Below, one piece after another: positions 17,663 to 25,005 of a stretch of DNA of 34,840 bases. Origin of the DNA: Bacteroidaceae bacterium (lineage in GTDB: Bacteria; Bacteroidota; Bacteroidia; Bacteroidales; Bacteroidaceae); contig JAGAQH010000021.1 of NCBI GenBank assembly GCA_017622815.1, positions 69,335 through 104,174 of the forward strand, written 5' to 3'. Position numbers and translations under genes: made by a program. The notes beneath the pieces were generated by a model. That model worked only from the letters and a program-made list of their open reading frames with translations, was not told where the DNA came from and did not search any database. Positions within the stretch are counted from its first letter, which is position 1. Every line of letters starts with the position of its first letter.

Positions 17663-18451
17663 CTAATAACTTACGCTCGTATCAAATCCTGCCTTGCGTA
17701 TTTTCTCTGCTATGCCGTCCATAGTTTCACGGCTTGCCTTTTCCAGGCCTTCGGTTGGCCACTCTCTGTCCAGAGTGTATATCATCACCTGTCGTGGCTT
17801 TATCTTTTTCAGTGCTTCTATGTATGGTTCAATGTATTCGTCCTTGCAGTTGTCCACGGACACCATGTTTCCGTCCTTGCCCTTGATATTGCCTTTCATG
17901 AACATGGTTTGTATTACAGCATGCCCATTCATTTCGGCAAGGCGTTCTATTATGCTCTCAACATCATACTTTCCGGCAGGTTGGTCAACCAGTTCTATGT
18001 ATTCCGGAGAAACGGTATCAAGTTTCATCAGTGCATTGTCCACCCTCATCAGTGCGCTGAACACTTCCTTGCGATGTATCTGCGTGCTGTTGGACAATAC
18101 CGTAACCTTTGCCTTTGGAAAGTATTCATCGCGAAGATGCAGCACTTTGTCCACTATCTCTGGAAAGTTCGGGTGCATGGTAGGTTCGCCATTGCCTGAG
18201 AAGGTGAGAGTGTTCAGGTCTTCTCCACACTCCTTCATTGCCGCCAACCTTTCCCTGAGTTTGTATTCTATCTCCCCAACCGTAGGCAAAGGTTTGCTTG
18301 GCCGGTGGTCTTTGTTCAAACCGCATTCGCAATATACACAATCAAACGAACACCATTTGCCATCATCCGGCATAACGTTTATGCCAAGTGATATGCCGAG
18401 CCTTCTGCTCTTTACTGGTCCGAATATTGGTGATCTGTGCATCAATGTCAT
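17663..18451 (-). CDS. Radical SAM protein (COG0731-like Fe-S oxidoreductase)
   Basis: A 262-residue cytosolic protein with the radical SAM [4Fe-4S] motif Cys34-x3-Cys38-x2-Cys41 in 'KWCSFDCVYCECG'. The glycine-rich AdoMet segment is 'TLTFSGNGEPTMHPNFPEIV'. The opening 'SPIFGPVKSRRLGISLGINV' is typical of a family annotated as Fe-S oxidoreductases related to wybutosine-type enzymes. The substrate is unknown. It follows trkH by 8 bases and precedes the DUF4294 gene by 17, so co-transcription is likely. No SPASM-type extra cysteines are seen at the C-terminus, and no peptide substrate gene is adjacent. Confidence 0.9.
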   Translation of the reverse strand: MTLMHRSPIFGPVKSRRLGISLGINVMPDDGKWCSFDCVYCECGLNKDHRPSKPLPTVGEIEYKLRERLAAMKECGEDLNTLTFSGNGEPTMHPNFPEIVDKVLHLRDEYFPKAKVTVLSNSTQIHRKEVFSALMRVDNALMKLDTVSPEYIELVDQPAGKYDVESIIERLAEMNGHAVIQTMFMKGNIKGKDGNMVSVDNCKDEYIEPYIEALKKIKPRQVMIYTLDREWPTEGLEKASRETMDGIAEKIRKAGFDTSVSY

Positions 18452-18459
18452 ATATGTTT

Positions 18460-19947
18460 TTACTTTTTATAGAAACTGGGCATAAACAGGAACAATACGG
18501 TGTATATCTCCAGACGTCCCACCAGCATGTAGAAACTCATCAGCCACTTAGCAACAGAGTGTATCTCAGAGAAGTTGCTGGCAGGACCTGTGAGTCCTGC
18601 ACCAGGTCCTATGTTGCTCAATGCTGTTATGCTGCTTCCTAATGCCGTTACTATGTCTATTCCCATATACGACATTATGATAACTCCTGCCATAACCAGT
18701 GCCATGTAGATAATTACGAAGCAAAGCGTACGTCTCATCCTGTCATTGTCCAGTACACGTCCTCCAAGGTTTACGCTAAGAACTGCTCTCGGGTGAAGTT
18801 GTTTGATGAATTCGTTTTGTATGGCTTTCATGGCCACCACGAAGCGTACCACCTTTATACCACCTGCCGTACTGCCGGCACACGAGCCTATTATCATAAG
18901 TATCAGTGTTGGCATAAGGTACACGTCTCCCCAGGCAACATAGTCAAACTTAGTGGCGGCATATCCAGTACTGCTTATGGTACTTGTTACATGGAATAAG
19001 GCACTACGGAACTGCTCTTCAAATCCTACGGGCAATGCATAAAGGCTTTCTGATGTATGCGATGCAAAGTTGAAAAGCAGCACGAACACCACCACTGCCG
19101 TCAGTACTATCTTCACGAAGGCGTTCAGTTCTTCGTTGCTTCTTATTATGTCCCATCTTCTGATTATTGCATAGTAGAACATACCGAAGTTAAGGCTTGA
19201 AAGGAACATGAAAACCGATGCCACATACTCAATGTATGGCGAGTTGTAGTACGCTATGCTTGCCGTGTGTGTGGAGAACCCGCCTGTTGCCGTAGTGGTG
19301 AATGAATGGCAAATGGCATCAAAGGCATTCATGGGACCTGCATAGTAGAATAACCCGCAAATTATGGTAAGTACCAGGTATATCATCATCAGACGTCTGG
19401 CTGTAGTGGCAATCTTCGGACTCAGTTTGTCCATACCTATTCCCGACGTCTCTGCAGAGAATATCTTGTTGTTGCGCATTTCTACTGTAGGTACCAGGGC
19501 AAAGGTAAATACCACTATACCAAGGCCACCCATCCATTGCGTTATGCATCGCCAGAACTTAAGTCCTTGGCTGAGTCCGTCTACATCCGATATAACCGAG
19601 GCTCCTGTGGTTGTGAATCCCGACATGGCTTCGAACATGGCATCATCTATACTCATTCCTGCCAGTAACATGTATGGTATCATGCCTATCAATGAGAAGA
19701 GCACCCACGTCAGTGTCACCACCATGAAACTGTCGGCACGGGAGAAGTATTTTCCCTGGTCTTCGCTGGCATGCCTTGCCTTCCACTTGCCTATGCTCAG
19801 TGTTATGCCGCCTATCACGAAACTCAGTGCGGCACACGACATGAACACCCACCAGTCTTCCTCTTTATAGAAGAAACTGACGGCGCCCGTTATCAACAGG
19901 AATACCGATTCCAGTTGGAGCAATGTGCCGAATATGCTTTTCTTCAT
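18460..19947 (-). CDS. trkH: TrkH-family potassium uptake protein
   Basis: The membrane subunit of a Trk/Ktr potassium transporter. It has 495 residues, normal for TrkH. All four selectivity-filter loops are readable: 'SGFTTTGASV', 'TTTATGGFST', 'STISSTGYAA' and 'TALSNIGPGAG', each placing a Gly at the filter. Between them lie the expected membrane-pore-membrane segments; the C-terminus ends 'LFLFMPSFYKK'. No trkA gene is in the window, so the cytosolic partner must be elsewhere. It is first in the tight trkH-radical SAM-DUF4294 group, and the gap upstream (379 bases to nadB) is filled with repeats. Confidence 0.95.
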   Translation of the reverse strand: MKKSIFGTLLQLESVFLLITGAVSFFYKEEDWWVFMSCAALSFVIGGITLSIGKWKARHASEDQGKYFSRADSFMVVTLTWVLFSLIGMIPYMLLAGMSIDDAMFEAMSGFTTTGASVISDVDGLSQGLKFWRCITQWMGGLGIVVFTFALVPTVEMRNNKIFSAETSGIGMDKLSPKIATTARRLMMIYLVLTIICGLFYYAGPMNAFDAICHSFTTTATGGFSTHTASIAYYNSPYIEYVASVFMFLSSLNFGMFYYAIIRRWDIIRSNEELNAFVKIVLTAVVVFVLLFNFASHTSESLYALPVGFEEQFRSALFHVTSTISSTGYAATKFDYVAWGDVYLMPTLILMIIGSCAGSTAGGIKVVRFVVAMKAIQNEFIKQLHPRAVLSVNLGGRVLDNDRMRRTLCFVIIYMALVMAGVIIMSYMGIDIVTALGSSITALSNIGPGAGLTGPASNFSEIHSVAKWLMSFYMLVGRLEIYTVLFLFMPSFYKK

Positions 19948-19983
19948 TCAGTGTTTTCTTTATCGTGTTCTCACGCTCGTTAG

Positions 19984-20366
19984 ATTTCAGTTTTGCGTTT
20001 CCGTTTTCTTTGTCCCTCTAAGATAGGGGGCGAAGAGGGTCTTTAGAATAATGACTGAATGTCATTCTATGCTCTCTGAGGGGAGCACTACCCAGTGCTA
20101 CGCTGGGGGAGGTAATGCCGAGTCCGCTTTTTTTTCGGACACGGCATGCCGTGTCCCTACCTTGTTTACTCGCAGATTTCCGTTTTCCGTTTTAATCCCT
20201 CTTCGCGGTCTTTTCCTCCTTGTTGCTCGGCATAATCAAAATAAATTCTGCTTCTGCTCTCGCTTCCGTTTTCTTTGTCCCCCTAAGATAGGGGGACGAG
20301 GAGCAACGCTCCGGAGGGGGTATGCCCTAACAGATTTCCGTTTTCCGTTTTCCGTTTTCCGTTTTA
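19984..20366. repeat. Intergenic repeat mosaic between trkH and nadB
   Basis: This gap has no convincing gene but several repeat types. A roughly 35-bp block beginning TTCCGTTTTCTTTGTCC and containing CTAAGATAGGGGG occurs at 19999-20033 and again at 20265-20299. CAGATTTCCGTTTTCCGTTTT occurs at 20173-20193 and, with extra CCGTTTT units, at 20331-20365. A GC-rich dyad (CCCAGTGCTACGCTGGG) lies at about 20092-20108. The last block enters the nadB coding region and encodes its C-terminus. Confidence 0.8.
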
Positions 20367-21946
20367 TCATAAGCGTGCTTCGGATAGTCAATGGTGTAGT
20401 GCAGTCCTCGGCTTTCCTTCCTTTCCAGTGCGTGACGTGTTATCAGATAACCCACGTTTATCATGTTTCTCAGTTCGCAGATGTCCTTGGTGGGCTTCAC
20501 TCTCTTGAAAAGATGTTCCGTTTCCTCGAACAGAAGGTCAAGGCGTTCCCATGCACGGTGAAGCCTGAGGTCGCTTCTTACTATACCTACGTAAGTAGAC
20601 ATAATCTGGTTCACCTCCTTCATGTCCTGTGCTATAAGCACCTTTTCCTCGTTGGTCAGCGTACCCTCGTCGTCCCATTCCGCAACTTTCTCATTGAAGG
20701 TATAGTTGTCCACCACCTCTAAGGAATGGCGTGCGGCGGCATCGGCATACACCACGGCTTCTATCAGGGAGTTGCTTGCCAGACGGTTGCCGCCATGCAA
20801 CCCCGTACAAGAACATTCTCCCAAGGCATAGAGTCGCCTGATACTGCTTTGTCCGTCAAGATCCACCTTTATACCTCCGCACATATAGTGTGCACATGGG
20901 GAAACAGGGATATAGTCCTTTGTTATGTCTATGCCTATGGACAGGCACTTTGCATATATGTTCGGGAAATGCTTCTTTGTTTCCTCGGGATCCTTGTGCG
21001 TTACATCCAGACATACGTGGTCAAGACCGTGAATCTTCATCTCGTTGTCTATGGCACGTGCCACTATGTCGCGTGGAGCCAGGCTCAGTCGCTCGTCATA
21101 CTTCTGCATGAACTCCTTGCCGTTGGGAAGGCGCAATATGCCGCCATATCCTCGCATGGCTTCTGTGATGAGGTATGCCGGATGCTTTTCCTTTGGATTG
21201 TATAGTGCCGTTGGGTGGAACTGTACGAACTCCATGTCCTGCACCTTGCCCTTGGCACGGTACACCATGGCTATGCCGTCGCCCGTGGCAATGTCCGGAT
21301 TGGTGGTGGAAGAATAAACGGCACCCGTGCCTCCAGTTGCCACAACGGTAATTTTTGAAAGATAAGTATCAACTTTGCCAGTTTCCGGATTCAGAACATA
21401 TGCACCGAAGCACTCTATGTCCGGAGTACGTCTTGTAACACGGATACCCATGTGGTGCTGGGTGATTATTTCCACGGCAAAATGGTTTTCCAGTACCGTT
21501 ATGTTGGGGTTGCTCTTTACGGCCTCCATAAGACCGCGCTGTATTTCAAAGCCAGTGTCATCGGCATGGTGCAGGATTCGGAACTCGGAGTGTCCGCCCT
21601 CTCTGTGCAGGTCAAACTCTCCATCCTCCTTCTTGTCGAAGTTTACTCCCCACTTCACCAGGTCGGCTATTCCTTCAGGTCCGCCTTTTACCACCTGTTC
21701 CACGGCGGCAGGATCTGATATGTAGTCGCCTGCAATCATGGTATCCTGGATATGCTTTTCAAAGTTGTCCAGTTCCAGGTTTGTCACCGAGGCTATTCCA
21801 CCCTGTGCCTTTGAGGTGTTTGACTCTCCCAATGATGTCTTACACACAAGGGCCACTTTGCCCTTGCCGCTCTGGCTCACCTTCAGTGCGTAGCTCATGC
21901 CTGCCACACCGCCTCCGATAACGAGAAAATCAAATTTTCTGATCAT
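20327..21946 (-). CDS. nadB: L-aspartate oxidase NadB
   Basis: A flavoprotein that oxidises L-aspartate to iminoaspartate for quinolinate synthesis by NadA. It has 539 residues. The FAD-binding Rossmann motif is at 11-17 ('VIGGGVAGMSYALKVS'), followed by 'ESNTSKAQGGIASV'. Active-site segments include 'DLHREGGHSEFRILHHADDT', 'FVQFHPTALYNP', 'MRGYGGILRLPNG' and 'ALGECSCTGLHGGNRLASNS'. The fumarate-reductase-type C-terminal helical domain ends near 'GLHYTIDYPKHAYD'. The last residues, 'KTENGKRKTEIC', are encoded by the CCGTTTT intergenic repeat, so the natural stop was probably replaced when the repeat expanded or inserted (inference). A promoter is placed at 22035-22066. The start ATG at 21946 gives 'MIRKFDFLVIGGG', typical of the family. 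Confidence 0.96.
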   Translation of the reverse strand: MIRKFDFLVIGGGVAGMSYALKVSQSGKGKVALVCKTSLGESNTSKAQGGIASVTNLELDNFEKHIQDTMIAGDYISDPAAVEQVVKGGPEGIADLVKWGVNFDKKEDGEFDLHREGGHSEFRILHHADDTGFEIQRGLMEAVKSNPNITVLENHFAVEIITQHHMGIRVTRRTPDIECFGAYVLNPETGKVDTYLSKITVVATGGTGAVYSSTTNPDIATGDGIAMVYRAKGKVQDMEFVQFHPTALYNPKEKHPAYLITEAMRGYGGILRLPNGKEFMQKYDERLSLAPRDIVARAIDNEMKIHGLDHVCLDVTHKDPEETKKHFPNIYAKCLSIGIDITKDYIPVSPCAHYMCGGIKVDLDGQSSIRRLYALGECSCTGLHGGNRLASNSLIEAVVYADAAARHSLEVVDNYTFNEKVAEWDDEGTLTNEEKVLIAQDMKEVNQIMSTYVGIVRSDLRLHRAWERLDLLFEETEHLFKRVKPTKDICELRNMINVGYLITRHALERKESRGLHYTIDYPKHAYDKTENGKRKTEIC

Positions 21947-21970
21947 TTCCTTTCTTCTTTATTTGGTCGT

Positions 21971-22024
21971 GAATCCAGTGTCCGCCTTAATTTTATGTTT
22001 GGTGTGCGCGGAATTCAGTATCCG
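21971..22024. repeat. 14-bp direct repeat in the nadB leader
   Basis: GAATCCAGTGTCCG at 21971-21984 and GAATTCAGTATCCG at 22011-22024 match at 12 of 14 positions and are 40 bases apart. Both fall between the predicted nadB promoter and its start codon. They could be operator half-sites or a small duplication; the sequence does not decide. Confidence 0.6.
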
Positions 22025-22034
22025 TTAATCTGCA

Positions 22035-22066
22035 CAAAGATATGAAAATAACGTCATACACGCAAG
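22035..22066 (-). promoter_or_regulatory. Predicted nadB promoter
   Basis: On the minus strand, a perfect Bacteroidetes -7 box TATCTTTG (TAnnTTTG) at 22042-22035 is preceded at a 20-base spacing by CTTG (22066-22063), one mismatch from the -33 consensus TTTG. Transcription would start near 22028, leaving a leader of about 80 bases that contains the direct repeat. Confidence 0.5.
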
Positions 22067-22124
22067 CACGCGCCAGCGAATTCGGTTTTATTAACGTTCT
22101 TTTGACTCATTATCATGCCATGTG

Positions 22125-22156
22125 TTTATGTGTTTTGATAAAATTGTGTATTTTTG
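22125..22156 (+). promoter_or_regulatory. Predicted promoter of the PBP4-like gene
   Basis: TTTA at 22125-22128 (consensus TTTG), a 20-base spacer, then TATTTTTG at 22149-22156, a perfect TAnnTTTG -7 box. Transcription would begin around 22163, some 25 bases before the ATG at 22187. It also argues against the in-frame TTG at 22154, which lies inside the promoter. Confidence 0.5.
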
Positions 22157-22186
22157 TCGTTGTATAGTGCATTTCGATATAATCCC

Positions 22187-23209
22187 ATGAAAAGAACCAT
22201 ATTTTGCCTTCTCTCCGTTTTCCTGCTCTTGTCCTGTAAGACCAAGCGTGAGATAGTACAGTTGGAACCGGAGATAAGGACCGTTTATGTTGAGCGAAAC
22301 AAGGTTTCGGACGAAGACCTCATGCTTCTTGGCATGCTGAAGCAGGGTTTCCGTAATTTCAGCACCTCGCCGATATATTCCACCGATACATGGGAGGGAC
22401 GGTTGCAATCCCGTTTGCTTGAACTCTGCAATTCTCCGATGTTTCAAAGCAGCCAGTTGGGATTAGTGGTTTACGACATTACTGATAGTAAATATATCTT
22501 TACAATAAACGGGGACCATCGCATGCGTCCGGCGTCGTGCCAGAAACTTGTTACAGCCATATCTGCCCTTGACCTTCTCGGAGGCGAGTACAACTATGTT
22601 CCCCGCATTGATGAAGCTGGAGAAGGCTGGTGCTGGGATGATGAAATCACGTCGCAGATGCCGTATCGTGAGCGCAAGACATGGCACATGAACGAGGTTC
22701 TGCACATCATGATGAAGGACAGCGACAACCGTCTGGCCGAAAGTCTTTTCTGGCAACTCTCTACATTCGGAGGCGGAAAGTTCGGTGACATAAAGTCTGT
22801 GGTGTCAAATATAGAGTCAGTATTCCAACGTGCTGGTATTCCAAAGGATAGCGGATACAGGATAGCAGATGGAAGCGGTCTTTCGCTTTATAACTATATC
22901 ACCCCTCAGATGCTCAATGCCCTGCTTGTGTATGCCTGGTGGCAGCAGGACATACGTGCCCATCTTGTACCTTCTCTGCCCATAGGAGGTGTGGACGGTA
23001 CCTTGAAGAAGCGCTTCCATGGTACATCTGCCTATAACAATATCTTTGCCAAGACAGGTACGGTGAGCGGTATATCATCGCTCAGTGGATATGCCAATGG
23101 CGGTAACGGACACGTAATCTCTTTCTGTATAATAAACCAGGGTGTGCAAAGGGGAAGCATTGGCCGCAACTTCCAGGATCAGGTTTGCATAGCCCTTACC
23201 GAGAAGTAG
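22187..23209 (+). CDS. Short PBP4-like D-Ala-D-Ala carboxypeptidase/endopeptidase lipoprotein (S13 family)
   Basis: A penicillin-binding protein that trims or cleaves peptidoglycan cross-links in the periplasm. Started at the ATG at 22187 it has 340 residues. Residues 1-17 are a lipoprotein signal with lipobox 'LLLSC', so Cys17 should be lipidated. All three serine-transferase motifs are present: Ser117-x-x-Lys120 ('RPASCQKLVTA'), Ser179-Asp180-Asn181 ('KDSDNRLAES') and Lys289-Thr290-Gly291 ('FAKTGTVSG'). Only 62 residues separate the first two motifs. Typical S13 enzymes carry a large insertion there and total about 450-480 residues, so this is a reduced form. The alpha/beta hydrolase gene follows by 43 bases on the same strand and may be co-transcribed. 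Confidence 0.87.
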   Translation: MKRTIFCLLSVFLLLSCKTKREIVQLEPEIRTVYVERNKVSDEDLMLLGMLKQGFRNFSTSPIYSTDTWEGRLQSRLLELCNSPMFQSSQLGLVVYDITDSKYIFTINGDHRMRPASCQKLVTAISALDLLGGEYNYVPRIDEAGEGWCWDDEITSQMPYRERKTWHMNEVLHIMMKDSDNRLAESLFWQLSTFGGGKFGDIKSVVSNIESVFQRAGIPKDSGYRIADGSGLSLYNYITPQMLNALLVYAWWQQDIRAHLVPSLPIGGVDGTLKKRFHGTSAYNNIFAKTGTVSGISSLSGYANGGNGHVISFCIINQGVQRGSIGRNFQDQVCIALTEK

Positions 23210-23252
23210 TAAAATATATTTACTTGCATTATTGACTAATACAACGAAGGAT

Positions 23253-24632
23253 ATGTTTAGGATACTGATATCTTATATTATAGTTGTGCTTTTTTCCTCA
23301 CTATGTTCCCATGCGCAGAAATTGGAATCATCTGCCAGTTGGACGGGCGAGTTATCCATAGGTACCAGTAAACTTCATATAGGCTTTAACATAAAGATAC
23401 TGTCCGATGACACATTTACTGGTACAATGGACGTACCTGAACAGGGCGCCAAGAACATTCCTATCAGTGTATTGAAGAACGACTCCGATAGTCTCAACAT
23501 ATCCATTCCGGCTTTAAGGGCCGTTTATAGGGGTCGCAAGTTGTCAGCCGAAAGCATAGAAGGCAAGTTTTCCCAAAACGGAGCAGTCCTTGATTTGAAT
23601 CTCAAACAAGGTAAATCCCTTTTGAAAAGACCTCAGACCCCCAATGCACCTTATGCCTATAAGTCAGAGGAAGTGTTGTTCAGTAATGAGGCAGAAGGTG
23701 CAGTACTGTCAGGAACATTGACATATCCTATAAATTACAATGCCTCGTCAAAGGATCAGACGCCTGTTGTCCTTATGGTTACAGGAAGTGGAGGTCAGGA
23801 CAGAAACGAGGAAATTTTCGGTCACAAGCCTTTCCTTGTTATAGCGGATTACCTTGCACGTCATGGCATTGCTTCCTTAAGGTACGATGATAGGGGAATA
23901 GGAAAATCCACAGGCCCCATCCGGGGTACGACAACGCAGAATAACCTTGCAGATGCAAAGGCCGGTATATCCTATCTTCGCAAACTGAACAAGTTCGGGA
24001 AGGTTGGTGTAATAGGACATAGCGAGGGAGGTACCATAGCCTTCATGCTGGGAGCGGAAAAGAGTGTTGACTTCCTTGTTTCACTTGCAGGAAGTGTCGC
24101 TAACGGCATTGATGTCATAGTGAGTCAGAACGAGGCTATGATGCGACAACAGGGTGTACCACAGGAGATTATAGGTAACTATGCCAAGGCATTGCGCATA
24201 TTGTATAAGGACCGTGTAGAGGGTAAGGAGATCAACGACCCTGTCAGGTACACAGAGGACTTGTGTAATGCTGAGAACCTCACTTTGCCAGGCGCTCTAA
24301 AGACAAACCTTTTAAAGTGCGTTTCAGCCGGTGGTGAGTGGTTTACATGGTTCCTGCGTTATAGTCCTGCCGAGGCAATAAGAAAGGTTGCATGTCCCGT
24401 AATGGCTCTGAACGGAACCCTTGACCTTCAGGTACTGAGCAAGGACAACATACCCGTAATCAGGGACAATCTGCCTTCAAACTCCAAGAACATCATCAGG
24501 GAATATGAATCTCTCAACCACCTTTTCCAGCACTGCACCCCTGCCACGACCTTGAATTACGGAGCAATAGAAGAAACCATATCCGAGGAGGTACTCAGTG
24601 ATATGGTTGGATGGATAAATGCGATAAATTAA
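23253..24632 (+). CDS. Exported alpha/beta-hydrolase (serine aminopeptidase/esterase-like)
   Basis: A 459-residue protein from the ATG at 23253; the frame extends upstream to a TTG at 23232 but the ATG gives a clean signal peptide (about 1-22, ending 'SSLCSHAQ'). Residues about 25-125 are a beta-rich N-terminal domain common in Bacteroidetes secreted hydrolases. The alpha/beta-hydrolase domain follows, with 'VVLMVTGSGGQDRNEE' (oxyanion strand), 'LRYDDRGIGKSTG' and the nucleophile elbow 'GHSEGG', giving Ser257. Asp391 ('LNGTLDLQV') and His423 ('ESLNHLFQH') complete a plausible triad. Substrate is unknown; peptide or ester hydrolysis in the periplasm or outside is inferred. It is the last gene before the structured leader at 24808. 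Confidence 0.85.
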   Translation: MFRILISYIIVVLFSSLCSHAQKLESSASWTGELSIGTSKLHIGFNIKILSDDTFTGTMDVPEQGAKNIPISVLKNDSDSLNISIPALRAVYRGRKLSAESIEGKFSQNGAVLDLNLKQGKSLLKRPQTPNAPYAYKSEEVLFSNEAEGAVLSGTLTYPINYNASSKDQTPVVLMVTGSGGQDRNEEIFGHKPFLVIADYLARHGIASLRYDDRGIGKSTGPIRGTTTQNNLADAKAGISYLRKLNKFGKVGVIGHSEGGTIAFMLGAEKSVDFLVSLAGSVANGIDVIVSQNEAMMRQQGVPQEIIGNYAKALRILYKDRVEGKEINDPVRYTEDLCNAENLTLPGALKTNLLKCVSAGGEWFTWFLRYSPAEAIRKVACPVMALNGTLDLQVLSKDNIPVIRDNLPSNSKNIIREYESLNHLFQHCTPATTLNYGAIEETISEEVLSDMVGWINAIN

Positions 24633-24807
24633 GTAAACTTTATACATAGTAAATAAAACATAGTTATATCTTTATTCATTCATTTATTCATTTATTCATA
24701 CAAATTCTATATATTTGCAGAGCGAATTTAAACAAATAGTCACTAACAATTAAAATTGTTTAGCCAATGAATTAAAATAAAACGTACATATTACATATTA
24801 TAATATA
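24633..24807. other. Intergenic AT-rich stretch with ATTCATTT repeats
   Basis: Very AT-rich. A short tandem repeat of TTTATTCA/TTCATTCA type lies at about 24670-24700, directly upstream of a promoter-like box. No ORF of note. This segment would form the upstream part of the leader of the LRR operon. Confidence 0.6.
24710..24717 (+). promoter_or_regulatory. Predicted -7 box of the LRR operon
   Basis: TATATTTG matches TAnnTTTG perfectly. The -33 region is weak (best TTCA at a 19-base spacing). If used, transcription would start near 24724 and give a leader of roughly 280 bases before the ATG at 25006, including the whole structured element. Confidence 0.4.
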
Positions 24808-24980
24808 GAGCTTTTGGCTCTTGTTCTCTTTCCATTGAAAACCGCCAATTTTCTACACCGGGAACAAGTGACTGAAGGTTCACGTCCGTTAGGCGTGGAT
24901 CATTCTTTGCTTGTGGTGTAGTGGTTACTTGGCGGTTACCAAATGGAAAACAAGTGAACGAATGATAACACGCCTTTTTT
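24808..24980 (+). ncRNA. Structured RNA leader with possible terminator switch
   Basis: An extended rod can be drawn by eye from nested complementary blocks: CTTGTT (24820-825) with AACAAG (24949-954); TTCCATT (24830-836) with AATGGAA (24942-948); AACCGCCAA (24840-848) with TTGGCGGTT (24929-937); CTACACC (24853-859) with GGTGTAG (24915-921); ACAAG (24864-868) with CTTGT (24910-914); and an apical GGTTCACG (24877-884) with CGTGGATC (24894-901). This is about 45 base pairs. An alternative stem pairs AGGCGTG/ATCATTC (24891-24905) with GAATGAT/CACGCCT (24960-24975) and runs into TTTTTT at 24975-24980, i.e. an intrinsic-terminator shape. The two use the same 5' arm, so they should exclude each other. 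The U-tract ends 25 bases before the LRR gene. It matches no riboswitch class I can recognise; a stand-alone 6S-like RNA is another possibility. Confidence 0.6.
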
Positions 24981-25005
24981 ATTTATTAACCATAACAACA
25001 TTATT

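Noticed and set aside
18126-18341. Possible RiPP precursor next to the radical SAM gene
   Set aside because: The only small frames nearby are antisense or out-of-frame shadows within the radical SAM and trkH genes; none has its own start context.
24877-24940. tRNA- or tmRNA-like fragments (GGTTCACGTCC like a T-loop, GGTGTAGTGGTTA like a D-arm)
   Set aside because: The order is wrong for a tRNA, no acceptor stem or anticodon arm can be drawn, and the same bases pair better in the long rod-shaped leader.
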